Shown: positions 1 through 9,861 of the stretch, piece after piece
Layout: each line of letters starts with the position of its first letter
How positions within the stretch are numbered: the first letter of the stretch is position 1
DNA from: Pyrenochaeta sp. MPI-SDFR-AT-0127
Lineage: Eukaryota; Ascomycota; Dothideomycetes; Pleosporales; Cucurbitariaceae
Assembly (NCBI GenBank): GCA_020747015.1
Contig: JAGTJM010000095.1
Coordinates: 25,781 to 89,780, forward strand
Reading direction: 5' to 3'
DNA length: 64,000 nucleotides
Program-made: the position numbers and the translations under genes
The notes under the pieces: generated by a model
What the model was told of the DNA's origin: nothing
The model's database searches: none
Seen by the model: only the letters and a program-made list of their open reading frames with translations

Positions 1-16
1 TCTTCCGGACTAGAGT

Positions 17-1236
17 ATGGCCGCAACCACTACGCATATATCTTTATCTTCGGACAGCCTTGAGGTCCATGTGATGGCAGGTTCTTTAGCGGTTGGGGTG
101 AGCTCGCTGGTCGCAGTTATGCTTCGCATTAAGGCCCGACGTATGCGAAACGCCTCATTCGCTATAGACGACCATAGCATGGTCGCAGCTGTGGTATGAG
201 ATGATTTCGCGATTTACAAGAGACATCCTAAATTTTTCGTAAGACATTATCTTTGGGAGTTGTAGCCGGAAATGTTACTGGTGGGTATTTCAAAGCTTTC
301 TCGCCGTTGTCTGCGATAACATTGTTACAGCCGCGCAGTATGGCCTGGGAAGACACGTATCGACTTTGAGCCCGAGGGAGCTTCTTATGTTTGCCAAGGT
401 AGTTGACCCTATGATTCTTTTCGTTTTACTAACTTTTGTAGACCTTTTTTGCTTCACAAATACTGTGGGCAGTAGCGATTCCCGTTATCAAGTTTGCGAT
501 ATTGATGCAGTACTTGAGGATCTTCAGAATCCTTACATATATCAGAATCTGTGCCTGGGCTCTCATTTCTGTGAGCATGGCTTGGGGGGTTATGGTTGTA
601 ACTGTCTTGATTTTGAAATGCCAGCCACTGGACTACAATTGGAATAAGTCGATACAGGGCCGTTGCATTGACGAGATCTTCTTTTACAAGATTGGTACGG
701 CAATTAATGTCACTACAGATGTTTTGATCCTAATTTTGCCTATGCCGGCAATCTGGTCGCTGAATGTGCGGCTGAGCCGGAAACTACAGGTGGTTATTGT
801 CTTTCTGATCGCTTCCTTGTATGTGGATCCCCCATCTAGAGAATCTTTCTGACAAATATAAGGAGTTGTGCTTTTAGTACTGCAAGATTTGTTTCACTTT
901 TCCAACTTAAAGGTGATGATATTACTTGTAAGCGTTCGCGAGGAAAACTGACAATAGTCACTAATTCTTTTAGATGAATTGGCGATTCCCTGTCTATGGT
1001 CTGCGATTGAGCCCTGTCTCGGTATCGTGGCGGCTTGCCTCGCCACTACAGGGCCAATTGTTGAAGTTCTCAAAAACAAGGTTCATCAGTCTATCACTCG
1101 GTCATCCACTACTGCACCACAAAGCGAGAGGACCATTACAAGGAATTCGTGGAAAGGTGTACGTAGGCTGGGCAGCATGGAGAACGTTGTATTAGAGAGA
1201 CTCCCACTGCCTGATGGACACTCGCAAACTCTTTGA
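17..1236 (+). CDS. Rhodopsin-domain (PTH11-like) integral membrane protein
   Basis: This is a six-exon gene encoding 323 residues. Exons are 17-193, 244-280, 331-398, 442-818, 878-927 and 974-1236; all junctions are GT-AG and the frame closes exactly. The product is a seven-TM protein of the fungal rhodopsin-like family (Fung_rhodopsin), whose members are putative plasma-membrane GPCR-like receptors related to PTH11. Supporting signatures are the IDDHSMVAA segment after TM1, AAQYGLGRH after TM2, FFASQILWAVAIPVIKFAIL and LQYLRIFRI-like residues in the middle, CQPLDYNWN with its conserved Cys/Trp, and a C-terminal AIPCLWSAIEPCLG helix. The ligand is unknown. An unseen exon left of the window is possible, but the Met at 17 sits properly before TM1. 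The 3' end converges with the hydrolase on the other strand, only 64 bp away. Confidence 0.88.
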
Positions 1237-1300
1237 CTAGCCATGCTATCCCAGATGAGACCGAATTCATATTGCAAGCATCTGCTTTACCCTAAACTCA

Positions 1301-2153
1301 TCAAGAGCCACCTCTTCTCGTTAAATTCTCGACGCTCAGGATTAAGTAACAAAGTAGAACATCAACATCGCTCAACATTACCATGTGGCCTGCATCACAC
1401 GTCATAATATCGGCCTGCGCGAGGGCGGCGAAGTCGAGCTGTAGCTGTACTGGTATAATATGATCCTTAGCGCACACCAAATAATTGCATGGAAGCTCAT
1501 CGTGCCCAGTGAAGAGGATTTGAGCGTCCCAGTTTGCGGCGGGTTGCGGCCGTAATTTTTCAATCCAGATTTGTGCGTCTTGGTCGTCTATATCGTTGAA
1601 TAGACTTACACGTGGGTTGGCAGGGTGGGTATATTCGCCCTGACTGATATTAGAACCTGTGGGTCATGAAATCTTCACACTGACCCGAATTTCGAAGAAT
1701 GGCATTGGTCCAGTGACGTGCCCAAGTGGGAACAACCCGGCACATATAAAGGCAAAACCAACCACACCGCCTGGATGCCCAGATCTGACCATGCATCTTT
1801 TCGTCAAGCCTTCGACTGCCGCACTACTGATGAACCTGTAGCCGAAGTCAAACCATAGACCTTCAAGAGCCGTACAACCCCTACCCTCCAGCAGAATGAG
1901 CAGCTACAACCACGTCACGACCCCGTGAGACCACTGGTTCAATAAATCGACGTACAGCTGCTATATCATCATTCAAGGTAGCAGCATCGGAAGAGGGACG
2001 CCCAGTACTGTAAAGCTGTGCCACAATCACTTCCCAACCCCGCTCTTGTAGCCTTGCAACGGTCTCATCGAAAACGCCAGTCGAGCTTTCCCAAAATCCA
2101 GGAGCAATCACAAGGGTCGGAGTTTTCTCATCGAAGCTTACATGCTTGTACAT
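1301..2153 (-). CDS. Alpha/beta hydrolase (AB_hydrolase_6-like)
   Basis: Three exons (2153-1885, 1835-1685 and 1639-1301) with introns of 49 and 45 bp join in frame to 252 residues, the usual size of this family. The N-terminus has the TLVIAPGFWESS strand and oxyanion loop. The nucleophile elbow AHSAGG places Ser87, KDHIIP gives Asp199 and GHMVML gives His225, so the catalytic triad looks complete. Fungal relatives are cytosolic esterases or hydrolases of unknown substrate, often found near secondary-metabolism or stress genes. No signal peptide is visible. The first exon alone looks like a truncated ORF; the rest is only seen after splicing. Substrate cannot be told from sequence. Confidence 0.85.
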
Positions 2154-3352
2154 TATGATGCACTATTTAGTGGACAGAGCTGAGAAGTGATTGTCCGGGT
2201 AGGGGTAGAAGACTTCAGTGGAAAAGCAATTGTTGAATTCACGAAACGTGCATAAAAGCTAGCTTCGTATATGCAGTGCCGAAAATGTTACGATGCTTGA
2301 AAACCGCCGATGAGCCGAGGCTAGTGACTGCATTAGAGTCGAAAGAGGGACGAACATTAAAATTAAGACTCGAATTTCGTAGCCTAGAATAAGTATTCTT
2401 TGGTTGATCATTACTTAGCGGAGTTTGAAGGGTACCATCAGCGGCTTGTTCGGTTCCATGAGAACGAAACACCCCAAACGTTCAGCAGTAAGAACCCGGT
2501 TGCATGGCCATAGTTGAATTGCCCATGCTCGTCAATAATATCGTTTCCCTGTTAGCTAAAATAACAAGAAAAGAGGCACTGGATATGAAAAGCCCTGTAG
2601 AGAAGTTAGCAGTAGCTCTTTAGATCAGGCTTGCGAGCCTCAAACACTTTTGTATTAAAATGCCTTGCAAAACAGAAGCTAGGTGCAGTGACAATATTCA
2701 CGTCACTATTCATGCGCCAGGCCTTTTCTTGAAGCGTAGGTAGATTGATGTGCAGAAACACGTGAAAATAACAATCTACCGCCGCTTTATAACAACATCT
2801 GTGATATTTAGACCCGCGTGAGCCTTCTGCAAACGTCTTTGAATACTTTTCAAGATGCTCACTGATGGCAGTAGTCAGTAGAATAAATTAGAGCTTCTCA
2901 GAATTCGATCATTTTGGCTATTATGTCAGTGAGTTGTACATTAACGACCGGCAAGGCGACGCCAATCTGGTTCGTATGGACTTGCGAATTCATCTACTCC
3001 ATGATATACGTATTATGTTCTACGGAAACCCGGCTATCCTTCGTTTTACATATATGGAGCAGCACACGCACAGGTGTTTCAGTATTGCACTTTCCTTGCC
3101 ACAAATAAATGTGCTACATTAACGATGACGTAAATGACGGGCAATGAATTTCATTTCTATTGTTGAGTTCAATATTCAAGCACTGGCACAAAGTCCAAGC
3201 TCTTCGATCACAAGGAGGCCAAATCCATCGTCACAATCTCTTTCTACCACTTGATCTTTTTCCCTGCTGCACAAAATATGTCAGTCAGCGTTATTCAACA
3301 TCATGACACTGCTACTCACACTAGACGTCTGGACTTTATGTACAGGAAGTGT
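2154..3352. other. Intergenic region without a supported gene
   Basis: No gene can be supported here. On the minus strand about 97 codons stay open between roughly 2620 and 2910 (a segment reads AISEHLEKYSKTFAEG) but lack a plausible start and match nothing I recognise. It may be a decayed gene or chance. Confidence 0.4.
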
Positions 3353-3511
3353 TCAACAATTGTAGCAAATTTCTTCAACTCCGTTCACACAGCACTGACG
3401 CCCGTTCCTGCATGCCCCACACTCGAATTGGCGTTTTTCGAGATCGGCAGACGGAGCCGCCACGGCAAAGCTAGTCAAGATTGTGAAGAGAACGGCGTAT
3501 TTGAACTGCAT
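3353..3511 (-). CDS. Small secreted cysteine-rich peptide (candidate effector or antimicrobial-type peptide)
   Basis: A single-exon ORF of 52 residues. It starts with a classical signal peptide: MQFKY followed by a hydrophobic core and an AVAA cleavage region near residue 19. A short pro-segment ends in a Lys-Arg pair at residues 26-27, a typical Kex2 site. The predicted mature peptide of about 25 residues carries six cysteines at positions 31, 34, 40, 41, 49 and 52, that is a C-x2-C-x5-C-C-x7-C-x2-C pattern suited to three disulfides. This layout is typical of fungal secreted effectors and small defence peptides; the family is not recognised and the role is inference. It lies alone in a gene-poor stretch. 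Spliced extension at the 3' side is possible but not needed. Confidence 0.68.
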   Translation of the reverse strand: MQFKYAVLFTILTSFAVAAPSADLEKRQFECGACRNGRQCCVNGVEEICYNC

Positions 3512-5906
3512 AGTGGCGGTCGGTTGATACTCAAGAGATAAGAAGCGGATGTAGAACTGTAAAGCTTTCAGGGGCTAGGTTATTGAACAGTATTATGTCT
3601 TTATAGACCGAGCGATTGAATTTATAGTTCACGTCCAGTCGATGAACACACAAATTCGTTCGATCGGCCGGTGTGACATGCTCGGGCAGCGGAACAATAG
3701 GTGTAGCACGCCTGAATCCTTTGTCACCGCCCTACAATCCTGCGAACGCAGTGAGAATACCCCGCAATCACAATTGCTGCAAAACATGATCCATGATGGC
3801 TTAATGTCTCGATTCATTGCATGCTTCAGTACCTGCAATTAGTGTGTCTTGTGCAGTAGACCCAATAAGCATGATCATACTATGTGATGGCGTTTGCTTG
3901 CGTTCGGACAACTGGCGATGTAGCTATTGAGAGCTGGTGATCAGACCACCCAAATCTCACTTCCGATGACTCGCGCGGGGTGTAGGAGCCCCCAAACTAA
4001 GCTGAAATTCTCCCGATATGAGATTGCATTCCCTTGATAATACCTGGCTGACTTAATACTAGACGGGGCTTGATTATTGTGTTCGGACATTCGGGTAAAT
4101 TCGCGAGCGACCGAGCGACTAAGATAATATGCGCGATCCTGCGATTTGAACAGGAATCACCCGACAGTGACTATTTCGTCAATGTAAAATATGATAACTA
4201 CGATAATATCACACCGCGAGTGGTTAAATAGGTGTTACACTAACAGCAAGAAATGTAGCAGCAAATACAATGCACGAGAGATTGCCAAGCATAGAGAACA
4301 ATGATCATGAGTGGTGAATGATATATATATGTGAAAACCGTCCATTTGGCAGCCTGAAAATCATAAGAATGGTATAGTATTAGTGACTGTCATTCTCGCC
4401 TGCGTGTGAATCATCTTTGTAGTCAAGTCCATATCGGCAGATTGGTAGGAACGGATGGTTATCTAAAACACGATATAAATAGGTATTCTTCTATTCCAGC
4501 GGGCTGTCCCCCTCAGTGTGTCATTATGTACTCCAAACCTCAATTGTGATAGGCTCGTTCAATGTAAGGAGTGCTGGAACCACTGCGGGCCGCGAATTCA
4601 AAACTTTGAAAGTCAATTGCGATGCATAAGCGCCTCATCTTCTTCCCTTCTATAGAAAGCGTGCTATCGCTATGTTCTCATTATCACACTAAGGAAACAA
4701 GCCTTCTCTATCAGCCTTGCAGGTTGCTCTATAATCGCGCTCGGCAAGACGCAATCCGCACAATAACTGGCCGAAGTTGCAACGTAACCATAGTCAATGC
4801 GTACAGATGATATAATTTCACGCCATTTACCACTCAGCATCTTTATCGACGTAAAATCCATAACACCCCTCGGAATTAAAGACAGATTTGGCAGCATCAT
4901 ATATTTTCCTTACTACGTAGTGATTAATACTTGACAAAGGCTGGGGATCTAGAAGACTTCTTGAGCAGTACTCAGCTGATACACCTCAATTGTAGCTAAC
5001 CTGGAGTTCAGCACAGCAGGTACCCGTACTAAACTGTGATTTCACTGCCGACTTGATTATCGCCAACAACATTTTGACAATCATGCTATAAAGTCGGATT
5101 CACTTGAAAATGCTGCTCTGTGCGCAACAACGCCAAGCACCACGGGGTTTCAATTGCCAAAGGTCACGGAGGAACATTCAATTCAGGCAGCAGTTCTAGG
5201 ACTCCTCATTTAGTTCCTCGTTGAGATTCTGAACGTTCGTGGTCATACATAATGCAAAGTCCGCTTTTCAAGGGGCATAGTAAAGTATCTACAGTGCCGT
5301 TACTTATTACATCGTGACCTAATGCTTGCATGTAAGCGATCAAAATACAAGACCAACGAAATTTCGTAATGACTATAGAACCTCCGCTTTTATAATTCAG
5401 TGGTAGTCCCCACTACGAGTTGAATTGTCGTATCGATCGGTGGCAGTATACGGGCATTTAAGTCCGGTGCAACGGTGAAGCGGCCTTAAGTGAAAGTACT
5501 TTAGAGTATAGCGTGATATAGCTGTGTTTCTAATATGACCAATACGTAAAGGCCAAGGCGGTGATGTAGCTAAATATGGTTATAGATCGCGCTGAGTGTT
5601 CATACATACTAAGTATCCCGGCCAGCGCAGCTGTGGGCGGGTCGACGAAGCCGGGGCATAAGTCTAGGCAAGATCCGGCACAGTGGACTATTACTCATTG
5701 ATAAAAATGGCAGCCATAGACAAATCCACTACGACATGCTTTCGTCCGAGGAGAGGAGACGCTCGCAAAGTGCAGGTAAAGAAAAAACCGCCCTTCCCGA
5801 GGAAAAGGTAGACACCCTATTCAGCTATATCACACAAGGAGAAGCACCTAGACAATGAATATTGCAAGTTATATTATTAAAACCATCACCTAGTGTATTA
5901 TTAGAT
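3512..5906. other. Gene-poor stretch, possible oxidoreductase relic
   Basis: About 2.4 kb, fairly AT-rich, with no intact gene. On the minus strand near 5085-4880 a start-like segment ending TGTCCAELQ, followed in another frame by a Ser-x-Ala-Gln-Glu ... Pro-Ser-x-Cys pattern, recalls the N-terminus of FAD-linked (BBE-type) oxidoreductases. It is broken by stops and frame changes and is only a weak guess. Confidence 0.3.
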
Positions 5907-6726
5907 TTACCCGCAAACTCCGGCACCTGCGCCCTTCTCAGGGGTCCCAATGCAAAGACCATTGCAGCAAGCTCCTGGGTTTGGCAGATCGCAGTAGTCG
6001 CCGACGGCGTTACAGCAGGAAGGCGTGCCCAACACCACCTGGCACCTTCCGCTGCAGCATTGGCTGCCTAACGAGCAGGTGGAGTCTAAGCCAGAGCCTT
6101 TGCATGCGATACAATCATATCCGGTCGCGACCACGTTTGTTGTCTGTACACCATTAGTCCGCGGTTCGAACTAAGACTTTGGGCCGAGGTTGAAACGGAC
6201 CTGTGCTGCCGCAGTGCGTGTCGTGGTTGTAACAGTTTTGGGCTGGAGACCGAGACAGCTACATCCCTCTGATATTTTGGCGGCGGCGAATGCGGCGAGC
6301 AGTGGGAGTATATTGCCTCGTTGCTCGAGGTCCGCAGGCTCGGCGTATTGGAACCCCCGGTAGTTGATGGGCACGTTTCTCTTCTCTTGCCCGCACCTTG
6401 ACTGGTATGTGGTGATATATGTTGTCGAGGTTGTGACCGTTCTGTCAGTCGAAAACTCATCAACTAGCTCAGGTCAGAAGAAATGTGTTCTCAACTTACA
6501 CCGCAGGAGGTGTGAATGTAGTGGTCGCCGTCTTTCCCTGGATCTTGAGATACGAGCTGCAGAAGCTGGTTGCTGGAGGTCCAAGCTTCTTGAGGACGCT
6601 GAGGGCTCCAGTCACCTTGGCGCAATCGACGGCGCGCTAGTCAAATCGCGCAGCGGGGGTGGGTTCAGGCCAGGCGATTACAAGACCGCTGGCTGCGGCT
6701 GCGAGGAGAAGCCTGAATGCGACCAT
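5907..6726 (-). pseudogene. Secreted cysteine-rich protein gene with an in-frame TAG after the signal peptide
   Basis: Three exons (6726-6500, 6441-6201 and 6143-5907) join in frame. The start gives a clear signal peptide (MVAFRLLLAAAASGLVIA) and a Pro-rich pro-region. Codon 30 (6639-6637) is TAG, and the frame then continues open for about 204 codons: an AKVTGALSVLKKLGPPATSF segment, Thr-rich stretches, and a C-terminal cysteine-rich domain with CC pairs (QCCSGRC, SCCN, GACCNGLC) ending GVCG. Families of this layout are extracellular proteins of unknown function in Dothideomycetes-type fungi. A 45 bp in-frame intron (6681-6637, GT...TAG) could remove the stop, but it would also delete the end of the signal peptide. 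A recent nonsense mutation, readthrough, or such an intron are the alternatives. Confidence 0.66.
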
Positions 6727-7329
6727 GGTGATCAAGTTTGGCGGTCAAGACAGGCTCAAAAGGCAGAATGAACCCAAATTGTCCTGCTACGGTATGTTAA
6801 TCAATACCCTCTTTATACAGGTCGTCCTCGCGGTAGCTCCAATGTGGTGTGCTGGTTTGGCTGAAGCCTTGCATTCTGTAATAGACAGGATCTGCGTACT
6901 CCGTTGCAGTATTGGACGTATGATGGGGCCCGCCTTGCGCCTCTCACCTAATAAGGACAATATTGACCGGAAGTGTATCTAGCACACAAGCGATGTCGCG
7001 AACCAGCGGCCAGCGGTATTAAAGAGAACAAAAAGCTGGAGCTTCCGCTGAACCCAGTTGAGTGAAGCGAGGCTAGGATGAAGATCGACAGGAGTCCAGC
7101 CCGGTTACTCCGCGTGCCAGATCTGCCAAAATCCTCCATGTCAGTGGTTGTTCGTTTAGATCCGCGCATGGAGCCCTGTCTCAGGATGGGGGTCGTTGCG
7201 CAGCGGGGATGTTTGGGGTGAGCGTCACCGACGCGTGGCTGTGAGCGACATCTACTTCAACACACAGCTGGCACCATTCCGAGAGAAATGCAAATGCCGA
7301 TCTACAGCATCTGAGGCTATAGATCTTAT
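6727..7329. other. Intergenic, nothing recognised
   Basis: Upstream region of the secreted-protein gene. Only short open frames without family signatures are seen. Confidence 0.5.
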
Positions 7330-7715
7330 CCGAGGAGTGACATGTCGCTGACGAGGATGCGCGAAAACTAGCAAACCTTGGAGGAACCGGGGCGTTTTGA
7401 GGCGTAGCTGAGTACCCACCCCTAAGGAAAGAGCGATAGCGGTGGAACGAAGCTGAAAAGCTGGATGTGCAAGTGATGGAGACGAGAAAGAGGGTGCTTG
7501 GGGACGAGCATCCAGACACGCTGATCAGTATGGCTAACCTCGCATTCACATTGAAGGGTCAGGGTTCTTTCAGCAAAGCAATTTCCTTAATGGAGGATTG
7601 CCACGAGCTGCGGATGGTAGTCTTAGGTCCTCGACATACTAACACCATATCATCTCGCGAAGCCCTCACAACATGGCGTCTAGAGGCTGTGGAGCTTAGC
7701 AAGCAGAGTGGGTAA
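7330..7715 (+). pseudogene. 3' relic of a TPR (kinesin-light-chain-type) NLR/STAND gene
   Basis: From 7467 the frame reads METRKRVLGDEHPDTLISMA followed by a second repeat (ISLMEDCHELRMVVLGPRHT) and a stop at 7713-7715. These are TPR_10/TPR_12 repeats and the usual carboxyl end of fungal NB-ARC- or NACHT-TPR proteins, which act in non-self recognition and programmed cell death. Upstream, 7330-7466 retains traces of an earlier repeat (an ANLGG-like segment, then EKLDVQ-like codons in shifted frames) interrupted by stops. No nucleotide-binding domain remains, so this is a 5'-truncated, decaying fragment. It sits 0.45 kb from a MITE in a gene-poor region. Confidence 0.72.
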
Positions 7716-8169
7716 CAAGCAAGTCAATCTGAGCCTTGACTTCAGGCGCTTACCTAGATAAGTAGGAGCTAAACCTATCCAAGTAACTTCTAGGCTAAAT
7801 GTGGTAGTCAATCAAGTCAATTTGAGGTTGTTAGCTTCACTTACTTGATTGATGACAACTGTGTTAGCAAGTGAATGATTTCTAGCAAAGAAGATTAGCA
7901 AGTAGACTGTTTTTAAAGCGGCAGGCCAGACATAATACAAAAACAGCATAGCCCGGCATAGTAGTTCGCTTGCCAATCATGGCGAGATGTAGCCTGTGTG
8001 AGAATAGGTAGCATTTTGAGTTGCCACCGCCCACTATGGGGATGGCCGACCCGCACCGGCCACACCCTTGCCATGAACGTCGGCAACTGGATGGTATGTT
8101 CTATCTTTATCTATGGATGCTTCGAGAAGGGTGCTATACCTCTAGTAGTTCTTAGGTAAGCGCAGAATA
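7716..8169. other. AT-rich flank of the MITE
   Basis: No gene. The first 200 bases are rich in recurrent 'caagt/acttg' words, including an imperfect inverted pair around 7811-7860 built on 'tcaatcaagt'. They look like decayed repeat sequence. Confidence 0.4.
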
Positions 8170-8913
8170 CAGTAACGCGTTCCACCAGAAAGTGGCCCAC
8201 ACTACTTAGTGGCCTAGCTGAAAATACACCAAAAATCAGAAAAACTGGCCCTTGTAATCTTAACGATAACTTTATAAAAACGCCTATACATTTATTCCTA
8301 GCCTTCTCTACTCATTTAAAGACCTGCTTTAAGCTCCTAGATCTATAAGTCTTACTATTCTCTAGAAACTTAGTTTTAGGCCCCAATTCTCGAGGTGAGA
8401 TATATTCGGCTCCCCCCAAAAAGTTATTTGGCTCCCCCCTATAGATATATTACTAAAAGAGGCGTAGCTAGAGCACACGGCTGGAAACACCAAAACTCAG
8501 CTTCGATAGATAACTCAATTAACAGCTCAATTTGCAGCTTGATTAATAGCTCGAGCTGCAAATCGAGCTGCAAATCGAGCCATCAATCGATTTATCTATC
8601 AAAGCTAAGTTTTGGTGTTTCCAGCCGTGCGCTCTTACTACCGACGTTTCCCTTTCTAGTAGTATATCCAGAGTGGAGCCGAATGTATCTCACCAATCCT
8701 CGGTGAACTAACTATATCTTGAGATCTACTTAACAGATCCTCTTAAAAATAGAAATAGTAGCTTAGAGTATATATAGAAGGCTGTAATAAAATTTTAAAG
8801 GTGTGTTATTAAGTTATCGTTAAGATTGCAATGGCCAGTTTTTCAGATTTTTGGTGTGTTTTCAGCTGGGCCACTAAGTGGTGTGGGCCACTTTCTGGTG
8901 GAACTCGTTACAC
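8170..8913. mobile_element. 744 bp fold-back MITE with TA target duplication (Tc1/mariner-like)
   Basis: The outer 103 bases at 8170-8272 are an inverted copy of 8811-8913 with about nine mismatches, at least four of them C/T differences. Both ends are flanked by TA (8168-8169 and 8914-8915), the target duplication of Tc1/mariner-type elements. The ends read cagtaacg and cgttacac. There is no transposase frame, so it is non-autonomous. Inside, further inverted pairs follow at about 8392-8416 versus 8674-8702 and at 8471-8513 versus 8592-8634, so much of the element can fold on itself. The excess of transition differences between arms would fit repeat-induced point mutation, but this is inference from few sites. 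Confidence 0.85.
8471..8634. repeat. Inner 43 bp inverted repeat with short tandem repeats in the loop
   Basis: Arms 8471-8513 and 8592-8634 match at 40 of 43 positions, and all three differences are transitions. The 78 bp loop contains repeated 12 bp units built on 'aaatcgagctgc' plus related 'agctcaatt' words. This is a separate perfect-length hairpin in the middle of the MITE and may be a second, nested fold-back element or an amplified core. Confidence 0.8.
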
Positions 8914-9513
8914 TAGCGTCGATGATCTAATCCAAGCATCCTAAAGCTCGCTAACCCAGGCTGTTTCAGCTGAACTCTGGAGCCGTAGCGCGGATAAACT
9001 CGCTTTGCATAAATTCTTGCTGGAGCGTCGCTAGGATTTGGGAGGAAACATTTTATATCATAAGCTATTGATTAAAGCCCCCGAGATTACAGAGCAAGCC
9101 CGTAGTTGCGCTGTGACAGGCGTGCAAAGCAGATCCACCAAATGAAGCCTTGAATGGAATGATCGACGGCATGAGGACAACGTCGTAATTTTTAGTTGAC
9201 TGTAATATGTTATGAGGGTCAAACCCTGTAGAGTCATAGAGCTCAAGACGAAATCATGAAATGAATAAGTTGAGACAATAGATGTTCGAACAGTAATTTT
9301 TCTGTGTTTCTTTATGACGGGATTTCGTGTCGCAGGGGGGGATGTTATGTAAATTCTCTCGTGGGCAGGCTATTTTGTAGCATTCACTGGGGAGTTGAGC
9401 ATCCACTCCAACTCAAGCCCGGCCGAGGCTATAATAAATTGAACTCCGACCTTTTAAAGCGTTTCAATTTTCTTTGCGATAGTTTTACTTCCTATCCCCC
9501 AGCGCCGCCCTTC
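8914..9513. other. Intergenic, nothing recognised
   Basis: Right flank of the MITE. Only short frames without signatures. Confidence 0.5.
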
Positions 9514-9861
9514 TTAAAATTCATACCAGATTGCTGCTGTTGTTAGAGCGCCAGTAGGTTGGAAAGTCAGCCTTTGATTGGGATAAGATGGCATCCTTCC
9601 AATCATCGAAGGCTTTGGTTGTTGACTAGGAACGCGCTGTTTCTTACAGATGTCGGTGAAGAGCTCGAGGTCGCTAAACCAACCATGTTCTTCCAATATG
9701 GCGGGTAGGTAATCCAGTTGTGTGGAATGTCTCTCAAAGCAGAATGCGTTGCAGTAATGGGTCCATGTGTATCGGCCCCTGACGTGAATGTCAAACGTAA
9801 TCATGCCGTCTTCTGTGATTGCCGTACAGACGAGGTGCGGGTGCAACGTTGTCGGGCACAT
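9514..9861 (-). CDS. Hypothetical protein, possibly a partial or decayed gene
   Basis: An open frame of 115 codons. Residues 10-72 look coding (TFDIHVRGRYTWTHYCNAF, then LPAILEEHGWFSDLELFTDI) with C-ending codons. The last 40 residues look less so, and a donor-like site after the DICKK codons may end the exon. I do not recognise the family. No signal peptide or TM segment is present. It may be one exon of a longer gene whose other parts are lost, since neither flank offers a convincing further exon. Confidence 0.33.
   Translation of the reverse strand: MCPTTLHPHLVCTAITEDGMITFDIHVRGRYTWTHYCNAFCFERHSTQLDYLPAILEEHGWFSDLELFTDICKKQRVPSQQPKPSMIGRMPSYPNQRLTFQPTGALTTAAIWYEF

Noticed and set aside
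6637..6681. A 45 bp in-frame intron that would remove the TAG of the secreted gene
   Set aside because: It has GT and AG ends, but it would delete the end of the signal peptide and the pro-region and has a poor branch-site spacing; kept as an alternative only.
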